A stretch of 9,614 bases of DNA from Thermoplasmata archaeon UBA184 (GCA_002495185.1 DAEB01000032.1:9149-18762), one strand, 5' to 3'; positions 1-6,608 are shown, counted from the first letter of the stretch. Numbers and translations are program-made. Notes: generated from the sequence alone by a model not told the origin.

Positions 1-553
1 CCTCGAGAAAGTGCCGGAACATCTCCCGGCCCCCCTCGGTGTGCTCGACCTCGGGATGGAACTGGACCCCCCAGATCGTGAGGGTCGGATGGGCCATCGA
101 CTGGACGGGGCAGGCCCCCGAGTGGGCCAGGACCTTCCAGCCGGGCGGGGGGACCGCGACCTGGTCGTTGTGGCTCGACCAGACGCGGAGGTGGTCCGGG
201 AGCCCCCGGAAGAGAGGATGGTCCGGCGCGTCCACCGAGAGCTCGACCGACCCGAACTCGGGGGCGGTCGCCCGCTCGACCCGTCCTCCGAAATGCCGCG
301 CGAGGAACTGATGCCCGACGCAGATCGCGAGGACGGGAACCCGTCCGGAGTCGATCCACTCGCCGACGCGTCCGAGGGGCGCGTCCGACCCCTCGAGGCT
401 CAGCGCCCCTCCCGAGAGAACGACGCCGTCGGCGTCCATCTCGTCGAAGCCTACCGTGTTCGGGAGGATCCGCGTCTCCGCCCCGAGGTCCCGGAGGACG
501 CGCCATTCCCGGTGCGTCCACTGGCCGCCGTTGTCCAGGACCGGGACCTTCAT
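1..553 (-). CDS. guaAA: GMP synthase glutaminase subunit (class I glutamine amidotransferase), C-terminus cut by window edge
   Basis: This subunit hydrolyses glutamine and passes ammonia to a separate ATP-pyrophosphatase subunit that converts XMP to GMP, in cytoplasmic purine synthesis. The 184 visible residues begin with the family hallmark VLDNGGQWTHREWRVLR. They contain the nucleophile elbow AICVGHQ (Cys78) and the catalytic dyad QFHPEVE (His166, Glu168). A WSSHNDQV segment (about 125-132) sits where the family has its SH(N/S)D motif. Archaeal stand-alone subunits are about 185-190 residues, so only a few residues are lost past the window edge. The ATG overlaps the upstream gene's stop (ATGA, 550-553), so it is probably translationally coupled as the last visible gene of the ubiX operon. 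No ATP-pyrophosphatase partner is visible. The split form supports archaeal origin. Function is clear from motifs; the linkage to the membrane genes is unexplained. Confidence 0.93.
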   Translation of the reverse strand, partial: MKVPVLDNGGQWTHREWRVLRDLGAETRILPNTVGFDEMDADGVVLSGGALSLEGSDAPLGRVGEWIDSGRVPVLAICVGHQFLARHFGGRVERATAPEFGSVELSVDAPDHPLFRGLPDHLRVWSSHNDQVAVPPPGWKVLAHSGACPVQSMAHPTLTIWGVQFHPEVEHTEGGREMFRHFLE

Positions 554-915
554 CGGCTCTCCTCGCCGGCCCCGGTCGACGGCGGGCGGGAGGGACCGTC
601 CCGCTGGTCGACGCGAATCGCGTCGAGGTCCTTGCGGATCTCCTGGATGTCGGACCGCATTCGGAGCATCTCCTCCTCGAACGGGGTGAAGCCGGTCGGG
701 TTCAGGATCCGGTGCGACAGGAAGACCCCGATGAAGATCGCGCCGACCAGGGCGATCAGCGTCGTGAAGATGAGCGCGATCACGAACGCGAGCGGGTCAG
801 CGATCGCGTTCTGGACCGGGATCGTGAACAGTCGGGTGATCTCGGCGAACTCGACCAACAGTAGGACGGCGATGAGGACGACCCACAGGAGGAGCGCGAC
901 CCGGCTGGTCTTCAT
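550..915 (-). CDS. Small two-TM membrane protein with C-terminal coiled coil, unknown function
   Basis: I do not recognise a family for this 121-residue protein. It shows two hydrophobic helices (about residues 6-22 and 42-66). A charged heptad-like segment follows (about 78-105, FEEEMLRMRSDIQEIRKDLDAI), then a polar Ser/Pro/Gly tail. Residues 67-77 (SHRILNPTGFT) form a short loop between TM2 and the coiled coil. A basic residue before TM1 and the charged tail suggest both termini face the cytoplasm. Its ATG overlaps the stop of the membrane-anchored gene upstream (912-915) and its stop overlaps the guaAA start (550-553). Those overlaps and codon use like its neighbours argue it is real. It may partner the preceding single-pass protein. 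That pairing is inferred from position only. Confidence 0.75.
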   Translation of the reverse strand: MKTSRVALLLWVVLIAVLLLVEFAEITRLFTIPVQNAIADPLAFVIALIFTTLIALVGAIFIGVFLSHRILNPTGFTPFEEEMLRMRSDIQEIRKDLDAIRVDQRDGPSRPPSTGAGEESR

Positions 916-1532
916 GGGGCGCTCCCGGACCCGGCCGAGTGCAACAGGATCACGGCCGGGAGGCTATCGTTCGAGACCGCGAGGGGCGATTCCACCACCA
1001 CCCCCGAGGTTCCGGACTGGGAATAAAGGCTCTCGCTCCCGGGCGGAGAGGAGGAGGCGACGTAGAACGCGACGAGACCGACGTACCACTCGCTTCCCTC
1101 GGGGCTCACGTAATGCGCGGTGATGTTGAGCGCGACGGGGTTCGCGGAGGTCGTGACGATCATGGAGAGGACGTCGCTCCCGTTCTGCCAATCGGTCCAG
1201 TTGAGGCGGGCGAACGGGACGCTCGTTGTTCCGGACCAGTTGAACGACGACGCCACCCCGATGTCGATCGATTTGTACCGGATGGTCTCGCCGAGGGCCC
1301 AGACGTAGAAGTGGATTGACGAGTTCACGCTCGTCTTGTCGACGATGAGCTCCGCTTGCGTGAGGATCCCGGGGGTCGGCTGGCGGCTGTTCGAGACGAG
1401 CTGCGGCGTGAAGATGATGAGCACGATGAGGACGATCACGACCCCGACCAGGGGCCACGGGGCGTAGGCCCCGAGCCGCCCGGGAGGACGTCGGAGGTTC
1501 GTGGGGGGAACCGCTTCGTCCTCTCCCGTCAT
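912..1532 (-). CDS. Single-pass membrane-anchored protein with a sequon-rich extracellular domain, unknown function
   Basis: This 206-residue protein has a polar N-terminal tail (1-25) and one strong hydrophobic helix (about 26-43, PWPLVGVVIVLIVLIIFT). A beta-rich, Ser/Thr/Asn-rich domain fills the rest, probably outside the cell. That domain carries six N-glycosylation sequons: N70-S-S, N98-W-S, N111-W-T, N117-G-S, N136-I-T and N188-D-S. This fits an archaeal surface glycoprotein. The reading frame stays open far upstream through ubiX and beyond. I chose the ATG at 1532 because it overlaps the ubiX stop as ATGA (1529-1532) and places the TM helix near the N-terminus. It overlaps the next gene the same way at 912-915. 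I recognise no domain family; the topology is predicted from hydrophobicity only. Confidence 0.8.
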   Translation of the reverse strand: MTGEDEAVPPTNLRRPPGRLGAYAPWPLVGVVIVLIVLIIFTPQLVSNSRQPTPGILTQAELIVDKTSVNSSIHFYVWALGETIRYKSIDIGVASSFNWSGTTSVPFARLNWTDWQNGSDVLSMIVTTSANPVALNITAHYVSPEGSEWYVGLVAFYVASSSPPGSESLYSQSGTSGVVVESPLAVSNDSLPAVILLHSAGSGSAP

Positions 1533-2101
1533 CCCGAACCGGACCTCCAGCCCCGGTAGAGATGGTGGGTGACCCCGAGCTGGTCGAGCACCTTCCCGGC
1601 CAGATAATCGGTCATCTCCTCGACCGATTTCGGGCGAAGGTAGTACGGAGGCGACGCGACGAGCACGACCGCCCCGAGTTCGCTCAGGGTCGTCAGGTGG
1701 CGGAGCGTGATCGTCGAGAGGGGGGTCTCCCGAGGCACGAGGATGAGGGGTCGGCGTTCCTTCAGATGGACCGCGGCGGCTCGCGTGAGGAGCGTGTCCG
1801 CGAGTCCCAGGGCGACCTTCGCGGCCGTGTTCGTCGAGCAGGGAACGACGACCATCCCTCGCGTGGGGACCGAGCCGCTCGCGATCGGGGCCGCGAGGTC
1901 CGCGTCCGGGTACGACTCGCTGGCCCACGGCCGAAGCGCCTCCTCGTCGAGGCCGCACTCTTCGCGGAGGACGGTCCGGGCCCCGTCGGAGACCACGAGC
2001 GCCACGCGGACGTGGGCGTCCGAAAGGGCCCGGAGCACGCGCAGGGCAATCGGGGCGCCACTCGCGCCGGACACGCCCACGACGATCGGCGGCTCCTCCA
2101 T
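1529..2101 (-). CDS. ubiX: Flavin prenyltransferase (UbiX/Pad1 family)
   Basis: UbiX joins a dimethylallyl group to FMN, giving prenylated FMN, the cofactor of UbiD-type decarboxylases. In many archaea that cofactor serves anhydromevalonate-phosphate decarboxylase in the mevalonate route to isoprenoid lipids. The 190-residue length is typical. Family signatures are the phosphate-binding SGASG loop (11-15), VVVPCSTNTAAKVALGLADTLLTRAA (84-109), the K-E-R-R-P stretch (114-118), PRETPLS (123-129) and PPYY (151-154). Lys114 and Glu125 have the same 11-residue spacing as the catalytic Lys/Glu pair of characterised UbiX. The ATG at 2101 sits just before EEPPIVVGVSGASG, the expected N-terminal strand. 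It is first in a four-gene operon and divergent from the thiolase. No ubiD is visible here, so the client enzyme must lie elsewhere. Confidence 0.94.
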   Translation of the reverse strand: MEEPPIVVGVSGASGAPIALRVLRALSDAHVRVALVVSDGARTVLREECGLDEEALRPWASESYPDADLAAPIASGSVPTRGMVVVPCSTNTAAKVALGLADTLLTRAAAVHLKERRPLILVPRETPLSTITLRHLTTLSELGAVVLVASPPYYLRPKSVEEMTDYLAGKVLDQLGVTHHLYRGWRSGSG

Positions 2102-2175
2102 GGTGACGGGTCCCTGCAGTTAAGAGAGTCGAGCGAATCGGTTCCTCCCATAATACGGTTCGTGAGGCGCAGGCT
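2102..2175. promoter_or_regulatory. Divergent promoter region between ubiX and the thiolase gene
   Basis: The 74-nt gap must drive both ubiX (minus) and the thiolase (plus). An AT-rich ATAATAC at 2150-2156 in otherwise GC-rich DNA lies about 26 bp before the TTG start at 2176, the usual spacing of an archaeal TATA box to the transcription start. This implies an almost leaderless thiolase mRNA. On the minus strand the same element reads GTATTAT and would start ubiX transcription near 2127. A second candidate, CTCTTAAC, is at 2119-2126. Spacing and composition support this; no BRE or regulator site is convincing. Confidence 0.5.
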
Positions 2176-3339
2176 TTGACACATCGAGCGGCGATTGTCG
2201 GTGCGGGGCACACCCCGTTCGGTTCCCTCGACGCGGGACCCCGTTCGCTGGTCCGGTCCGCCGTGGACGGGGCGTTCGCCTCGGTCGACCGCGGGGCCGA
2301 CCGCCGGGACGTCAGCGAGGCGTTCCTCGCGACCCTCGGCTTCGGGGGCCACCAGATCGGCAACGCCGCAGCCGCCCTCGCCGAGGAGGCCGGCTTGGTC
2401 GGCGTCCCCGTCACGCGGGTCGAAAACGCGTGCGCGTCCGGAGGGTTCGCGCTCCGGTCCGCGCTCGCGGCCGTTTCGGCGGGCGCTTCCCCGCTCGTCC
2501 TCGTGACCGGTGTCGAGAAGATGACCGATGTCACGAACGCTCGCCGCCGCTACTGGCTGGGCGTCTCCGGCGACACGGAGTGGGAACGCTCCGCCGGGCT
2601 CACGTTCGCCGGGGTCTACGGCCTGGTCGCGTCCCGGTACTTTGCCGAGCACGGGGATGCCTCCGAGGCGCTCGCCGAGGTCGCGTCGAAGAACCACGAG
2701 AATGGCGCCCTCAATCCGAACGCGCACTTCCATCGGAGGGTGACCCGCGCGGAGGTGCTCGCCGCACCCCGGGTGGCTCGCCCGCTCGGTCTCTTCGATT
2801 GCTGTCCAGTGTCCGACGGGGCCGCGGCGCTCCTTCTCTCCCCTCCCGAGCTCGCGCACCGGTTCACGGACACGCCGGTCTACGTCGATGCGGCCGGCGC
2901 GGGGACGGACTTTCTCGCGGTCCAGGAACGTCCCGAGCTCACCCGGTTCCGGGCGAGCCATCGGGCGGCCCACGAGGCGTTCCGTTCGGCGGGATGGAAC
3001 CGCTCGGACGTCTCCTTCCTCGAGGTCCACGACTGCTTCACGATCGCGGAGCTGCTCGCGCTCGAAGACCTGGGGTTCGCTGCGCCGGGCGAAGCACCGC
3101 GGATGACGCTCTCGGGCGCCACCCGACGGGACGGCCGGCTCCCGGTGAACCCGGACGGCGGCCTCAAGGCCAAGGGTCATCCGATCGGGGCGACCGGAGT
3201 GAGCCAGGTCTACGAGATCTTCCTCCAGCTTCGGGGTCAGGCCGGTCTGCGCCAGGTCGCGGGGGCCGACCATGCGCTCGCGCACAACGTCGGGGGCGCG
3301 GGCGCCACAGCGGCCGTCTCGCTCTTCTCGGTGGGGTGA
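2176..3339 (+). CDS. Archaeal SCP2-type thiolase (acetyl-CoA C-acetyltransferase-like)
   Basis: This 387-residue thiolase-fold enzyme probably condenses or cleaves acyl-CoAs. In archaea the related enzyme makes acetoacetyl-CoA and hands it to HMG-CoA synthase through a DUF35 scaffold. The nucleophile motif is VENACASGGFAL with Cys86. The second active-site motif is EVHDCFTIAE (His285, Cys287), and GHPIGATG carries His335. The C-terminus ends in HNVGGAGA, as in SCP2-type thiolases, rather than the CxG motif of classical biosynthetic thiolases. The start is TTG at 2176. No other in-frame start precedes the conserved RAAIVGAGHTPFG strand, and a TATA-like box lies at leaderless distance. Six bases separate it from the DUF35 fusion, so the two are one operon. 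Which acyl chain it uses cannot be read from the sequence. Confidence 0.93.
   Translation: MTHRAAIVGAGHTPFGSLDAGPRSLVRSAVDGAFASVDRGADRRDVSEAFLATLGFGGHQIGNAAAALAEEAGLVGVPVTRVENACASGGFALRSALAAVSAGASPLVLVTGVEKMTDVTNARRRYWLGVSGDTEWERSAGLTFAGVYGLVASRYFAEHGDASEALAEVASKNHENGALNPNAHFHRRVTRAEVLAAPRVARPLGLFDCCPVSDGAAALLLSPPELAHRFTDTPVYVDAAGAGTDFLAVQERPELTRFRASHRAAHEAFRSAGWNRSDVSFLEVHDCFTIAELLALEDLGFAAPGEAPRMTLSGATRRDGRLPVNPDGGLKAKGHPIGATGVSQVYEIFLQLRGQAGLRQVAGADHALAHNVGGAGATAAVSLFSVG
3333..3339 (+). promoter_or_regulatory. Ribosome binding site supporting a GTG start
   Basis: GGGGTGA lies over the thiolase stop codon and six bases before the GTG at 3346. It matches the archaeal Shine-Dalgarno type (GGAGGTGA-like). 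It supports GTG as the start of the DUF35-fusion gene and implies translation coupled to termination of the thiolase. Confidence 0.6.
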
Positions 3340-3345
3340 CGAACG

Positions 3346-4413
3346 GTGCGCCGGGTCGTTCGGGTCGCCGCTTACGTCCCCGCGGGCGCTTCGAACTGGG
3401 CAGCGGTCGCCGCTTCGGACGAGGACTCGTTCACGCTGGCGGCCACGGCGGTCGAGCGGGTATGGAGCGGCCGTCGGGCGGAGCCCGGTCCCATCCTGGT
3501 TCACGCGCTCGGGGACTTTCCGGAAGTCGTGGAGTGGGGTTTCGCGGCGCTCCTGGGTCGGGAGACCGTGGTCACCCGTTCGCCCGGCACCGCCTCCCAG
3601 CTCGCGAAGGCGCTCGAGGAGCTCGAGGGCGGTGAGGGGGGCCCGGCGATCGTGGTGGCCGTGGACCTGGCCGAGACATCCGCATCCCGCACCTCCTCGA
3701 AGTCCGGCATCGCCGGCGATGCGGCCGTCGCGTTTCTCCTAGAACCGACCGAGTCGGCCGCTCCGCTCCTTTTCGGGAAACACGCCGCGGGGCGGTCGGC
3801 CGTGGCCGCGACCGTTCGCCGGGCCCGTTCGGAAGCGGCCGGAGGCTCGAGAATCATGTTCGTCGGTGACTGGGACCGCGGGGCCGGCGTCGGGAGCGCG
3901 AGGGAGGCGAAACCGGCCGGACGGGACCGCTCCGATAACCTCGGGACCGTCTCCGAGGGCGCGTACATTCCGCGCGCCCGCTACCTCGAAAACCTCCCCA
4001 GCCGTTGGCGGTTCCTCGCGGAGGTGTGCGAGGCATGCCACCGGACCACCTTTCCCTCCCGGCGAGTCTGCCGGAATTGCGGCCGCGCCGACTCGCTGAC
4101 CCCGGTCGAGCTTCCGTACAACGGGGGACGGGTCGTCGCGGTCACGACCGTGAGCGCGGGAGGACAACCGACGGAGTTCGACGCCCAGGTGGCCGGGTCC
4201 GGTCCGTACGACGTCGCCCTTGTCGAGCTCGCCCGCGGGATGCGCGTAACGCTTCAAGTGACCGACATCGCCCCCGGGACCCTCGCCGTGGGAGACCACG
4301 TCGACACCCTGCTCCGCCGGCTCTACCCGATGGAAGGGGAGTGGCGGTACGGCCGCAAGGCGGTGCCGGTGTCCACCGCCGGTTCACGCGGCCCCGCGAA
4401 GACGCCGGCCTAG
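3346..4413 (+). CDS. Fusion of a truncated, catalytically degenerate HMG-CoA-synthase-like domain with DUF35 (zinc ribbon and OB-fold)
   Basis: Residues 1-135 resemble the N-terminal half of archaeal HMG-CoA synthase: VVRVAAYVPAG, then DEDSFTLAATAVERV, then an SPGTASQLAKAL helix, then AIVVAVDLAET and GDAAVAFLLEP. Where HMG-CoA synthase has its nucleophile (C-x-A-G-T), this protein has R78-S-P-G-T, so it should not catalyse that reaction. The C-terminal thiolase-fold half is missing. Residues about 140-205 are a low-complexity linker. From about 212 a complete DUF35 module follows: the YLENLPSRWRF helix, a zinc ribbon with Cys228, Cys231, Cys242 and Cys245, then an OB-fold to about 340. DUF35 proteins bridge archaeal thiolase and HMG-CoA synthase, so a scaffold or CoA-handling role beside the thiolase upstream is likely but inferred. 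The start is GTG with a good ribosome site. Confidence 0.82.
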   Translation: MRRVVRVAAYVPAGASNWAAVAASDEDSFTLAATAVERVWSGRRAEPGPILVHALGDFPEVVEWGFAALLGRETVVTRSPGTASQLAKALEELEGGEGGPAIVVAVDLAETSASRTSSKSGIAGDAAVAFLLEPTESAAPLLFGKHAAGRSAVAATVRRARSEAAGGSRIMFVGDWDRGAGVGSAREAKPAGRDRSDNLGTVSEGAYIPRARYLENLPSRWRFLAEVCEACHRTTFPSRRVCRNCGRADSLTPVELPYNGGRVVAVTTVSAGGQPTEFDAQVAGSGPYDVALVELARGMRVTLQVTDIAPGTLAVGDHVDTLLRRLYPMEGEWRYGRKAVPVSTAGSRGPAKTPA

Positions 4414-6176
4414 GAGCCGACCGCGCGAGGCGCCCACTTCTCTCCGACCCAGGCCTCGTACACTCGTTGGGCGAGCTCGGTCGGCGACGCCGCCGGTGCC
4501 AGGACGTACTTCTCGGGGGGCTTGACCCCCGTGACGAGCCGAACCGTGTGCAGGTACCCGCGACGGAAGACCGTGATCTCGGCCGTCGTGCCGGGAGGGT
4601 AGCGCTCGAGGGTCTTCTCGAGGTTCGAGAACGTGACCCGGAGGCCGTCGATCGCGACGATCTCGTCCCCCGGGGTGAGGCCGGCGGAGTACGCGGGACG
4701 ACCGGCGAAGGAGCGTCGGACCCGGGGAAGGCCTCCCGAATCCTCGACGGCGACCCCGAGGTCTCCGGGCTCCGGGGAATCCTTCTCCTCGGGAGGCTTC
4801 GGCGCGGGCGCGAGGTCGAGCCCTGCGAGGCGGGCGAACGACGCGATGTCGAGGTCGTCCGTTCCCCGGACGAACCGGTCGAAGAACGACGTGAGGTCGA
4901 GGCCGGTCGAGCGGTTCACCACCGGGAGAAGTTCGTCCTCGCCGAGCCCGACCCCCGGTTTTCCGTACTCGTTCCACAGGGTCCGGAGGACGTCCTCGAG
5001 CGAAGCTCGGGTCTCGCTGCGGTGACGGATCTCGAGGTCCAGGCACATCGAGACCAGGTCGCCCTTCGTGTAGTAGGAGACCGACTGGTTGGGGGTCTCC
5101 TCGAACGGCTGGTAGTAGTCGACCCACGCGAGGAGGGAGGAATCCTCGAGGGAGATCCGGTTGCGGCCCGGGGTCGTCACGTACTCCCGGATCGTCCTGG
5201 CTCGTTGTTTCAGGAACTGGTCAATGGTGTAAAGACCGCTCCGGCGGAGGACGAGGTAGGTGAAGTAGTCGGTCGTCCCCTCCATCCACCAGAGCTGCCG
5301 AGTGTACGCCTCCTGGGTGTAGTCGAACGGTCCGAGGACCTTCGGGCGGATTCGTTTCACGTTGTAGAGGTGCAAGTACTCGTGAGCGATGAGGCTCAAG
5401 AACCGTTGGTACGATGGCTCCGGCTGGAAGCAGGTCCGGTCGACGACGCAGGAGGTCGACGCGGAGTGCTCGAGCCCTCCGTCCCGGACGTCCGTGAGAT
5501 GGACGAAGAATGTGTACGCCGAGAGCGGAGAATCCCCGAGGAGCGCGACCGAGGCCCCCACGACTTTCGAGACGTCCTGTTCGAGCCTCCGTGCGTCGTA
5601 GTTGCCCCCTTCTCCGCAGAGAGAGATCCGGTGCGGGATCCCGCTCGGGCGGATCGTGAGTACGACGGGAACACCGGCATCGAGAGGGGAGTCGACCAGC
5701 TCGTCGTAGGTCCGGGCCCGGTACGTCCGTGGACCGACCTCCTCGAGCTCGGTCACGACCTTCCAATCGGAAGGGATCTCCACGGTGAGCGTCACCGAGG
5801 TTCCGAGCTCGCCGTCCACGAACGGAAGGCAGAGCGCGGCGTTCACGAACATGTGCTCGTGAGTGAGGTCGAATCCCTCCGTGATCAGGTCGTGACCGTA
5901 CACCGTGTAGTCGACCCGGACGTGGTCCGCCCCGCCCGTGGCGACCCTCCATCGCGCCTTGTCAACGGGGCGGACGTCGAGAGGACGTCCGTCGGGCTCC
6001 GATCGGGCGACGAAGTCGCGGAACCCGCGGCTATAGTTGCGGATGTAGTAGGAGCCGGGAACCCAGGAGGGCACGACGAGGTCGACCGCGTCTCCGGTCG
6101 TCCCCTCGAGGTCGACCGTACACCGCGCTCGGTGGTCGGTCATCCCGTCCGCCCGAACCGTGTAGTGAATCTGCAT
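4410..6176 (-). CDS. M61-family (glycyl aminopeptidase-like) zinc metallopeptidase with C-terminal PDZ domain
   Basis: This 588-residue protein has an N-terminal beta-rich domain (about 1-175), typical of M61 peptidases. A gluzincin catalytic domain follows, with HEYLH at 265-269 (His265, Glu266, His269). Glu299 in WWMEGTTDYF is the third zinc ligand, downstream at the family's usual distance. A helical domain runs to about 455. A PDZ domain (about 470-550) contains AGLTPGDEIVAIDGL, after an acidic Pro/Glu linker. There is no signal peptide or TM segment, so it is probably cytoplasmic and trims peptides; M61 enzymes favour N-terminal Gly or Ala. The ATG at 6176 begins directly with the conserved IHYTVRA strand. 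The coiled-coil gene ends 11 nt upstream, suggesting one transcript. Its stop shares a CTAG with the convergent gene. All zinc ligands are present. Confidence 0.93.
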   Translation of the reverse strand: MQIHYTVRADGMTDHRARCTVDLEGTTGDAVDLVVPSWVPGSYYIRNYSRGFRDFVARSEPDGRPLDVRPVDKARWRVATGGADHVRVDYTVYGHDLITEGFDLTHEHMFVNAALCLPFVDGELGTSVTLTVEIPSDWKVVTELEEVGPRTYRARTYDELVDSPLDAGVPVVLTIRPSGIPHRISLCGEGGNYDARRLEQDVSKVVGASVALLGDSPLSAYTFFVHLTDVRDGGLEHSASTSCVVDRTCFQPEPSYQRFLSLIAHEYLHLYNVKRIRPKVLGPFDYTQEAYTRQLWWMEGTTDYFTYLVLRRSGLYTIDQFLKQRARTIREYVTTPGRNRISLEDSSLLAWVDYYQPFEETPNQSVSYYTKGDLVSMCLDLEIRHRSETRASLEDVLRTLWNEYGKPGVGLGEDELLPVVNRSTGLDLTSFFDRFVRGTDDLDIASFARLAGLDLAPAPKPPEEKDSPEPGDLGVAVEDSGGLPRVRRSFAGRPAYSAGLTPGDEIVAIDGLRVTFSNLEKTLERYPPGTTAEITVFRRGYLHTVRLVTGVKPPEKYVLAPAASPTELAQRVYEAWVGEKWAPRAVGS

Positions 6177-6187
6177 CGGCGCCGTCC

Positions 6188-6409
6188 CTACGCGAATCCC
6201 GGCAGGTCACGGTCTCGGTCCGTGTCGGCATCCTTGCGGACGTACGGCTCGCCGGCGATCCCGAGATGCGCCGCGAGCGTACGGAACGTCTGCACCAGCT
6301 GCCGGACGGCCTCGGCCATCTCCTTCTGCTCGGACCGAATCTGCTTCAGCTCCTCGCGGAGGTTCCGCAGCTCGACCTCCCAGCGTGCTTCGTCCGCACC
6401 GACCGTCAA
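6188..6409 (-). CDS. Small coiled-coil protein of unknown function
   Basis: This 73-residue acidic/basic protein is dominated by one predicted amphipathic helix (about 5-48: ARWEVELRNLREELKQIRSE...AVRQLVQTFRTLAAHL) with heptad-like leucines. A charged, disordered-looking tail rich in Asp and Arg ends it. I recognise no family. It uses a TTG start. GAGGG lies a short distance upstream, and a TATA-like box at 6443-6450 would start transcription near 6420. A nearby ATG at 6416 is in another frame and gives only Arg/Gly-rich shadow peptide. The gene is 11 nt upstream of the M61 peptidase and probably co-transcribed, so it could be an oligomerising partner or regulator of it. That is inference from position. 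Confidence is limited by size and the TTG start. Confidence 0.6.
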   Translation of the reverse strand: MTVGADEARWEVELRNLREELKQIRSEQKEMAEAVRQLVQTFRTLAAHLGIAGEPYVRKDADTDRDRDLPGFA

Positions 6410-6440
6410 TGCTCATCCCTCGTGCGGTCGAGAGGAGCTC

Positions 6441-6452
6441 AGTAATTACATT
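6441..6452 (-). promoter_or_regulatory. TATA-like promoter element for the coiled-coil/M61 operon
   Basis: On the minus strand this reads AATGTAATTACT, a conspicuous A/T island in GC-rich DNA. Its centre (about 6446) predicts a start near 6420, leaving an 11-nt leader that contains the GAGGG ribosome site before the TTG at 6409. Spacing agrees with archaeal promoters; the exact element is inferred. Confidence 0.5.
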
Positions 6453-6548
6453 GACCTGAGGCGCGCGCGCCCCATACCGGTCCGGCGAATCGTTACGCGT
6501 CGGCTCGGGTCTTCCACGAACGGTCGTGAGGACCGGCGGTGACTCTTC

Positions 6549-6556
6549 GTTAAGTA
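6549..6556 (+). promoter_or_regulatory. Possible TATA-like element for the ABC exporter operon
   Basis: GTTAAGTA is the best A/T-rich candidate on the plus strand ahead of the exporter genes. Its centre predicts transcription starting near 6578, inside the palindrome at 6562-6589, and a leader of about 130 nt before the ATG at 6707. It is a weak match to the archaeal consensus, so the assignment rests mainly on the spacing and the operator-like repeat next to it. Confidence 0.3.
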
Positions 6557-6561
6557 CGGGA

Positions 6562-6589
6562 ATCGTAATTCCGATATCGGAATTGCGAT
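6562..6589. repeat. 28-bp near-perfect palindrome, likely operator
   Basis: The arms are ATCGTAATTCCGAT (6562-6575) and ATCGGAATTGCGAT (6576-6589). They are reverse complements except for one position pair (6566/6585). The central 18 bp, AATTCCGATATCGGAATT (6567-6584), is perfect. A further GGAAT at 6559-6563 gives three alternately oriented GGAAT half-sites (6559-6563 plus, 6568-6572 minus, 6579-6583 plus), roughly one helical turn apart. Position over the predicted start of the ABC exporter transcript suggests a transcription-factor operator. The role is inferred; the symmetry is directly visible. Confidence 0.75.
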
Positions 6590-6608
6590 GTTCGAAGGGT
6601 CGATGTCG

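Noticed and set aside
11..1123. Plus-strand open frame of 370 codons
   Set aside because: It is antisense to guaAA and the two-TM gene, Arg/Pro-rich and without a domain; the minus-strand genes are supported by motifs and overlaps.
1533..2534. Upstream extension of the membrane-anchored gene (540 codons from 2534)
   Set aside because: The extension would run through ubiX and the divergent promoter in a shadow frame. The ATG at 1532 gives an ATGA overlap and a sensible N-terminal TM helix.
1762..3504. Minus-strand open frame of 580 codons antisense to the thiolase
   Set aside because: It crosses the thiolase, the divergent promoter and part of ubiX in the wrong frame. Its composition is Arg/Gly/Glu-rich, and the thiolase motifs on the plus strand are complete.
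6460..6471. GGCGCGCGCGCC palindrome
   Set aside because: This is a simple alternating GC run in GC-rich intergenic DNA. It could favour Z-DNA, but there is no context linking it to a function, and it is not a terminator.
6515..6528. Short hairpin CACGA-ACGG-TCGTG
   Set aside because: It has only a 5-bp stem with no T-tract or adjacent gene end, so chance is likely.
4005..6542. Plus-strand open frame of 845 codons antisense to the M61 gene
   Set aside because: It is a shadow of G/C-ended codons on the opposite strand. The product is Arg/Asp/Val-rich with no recognisable domain, while the minus strand encodes an intact M61 peptidase with all zinc ligands.
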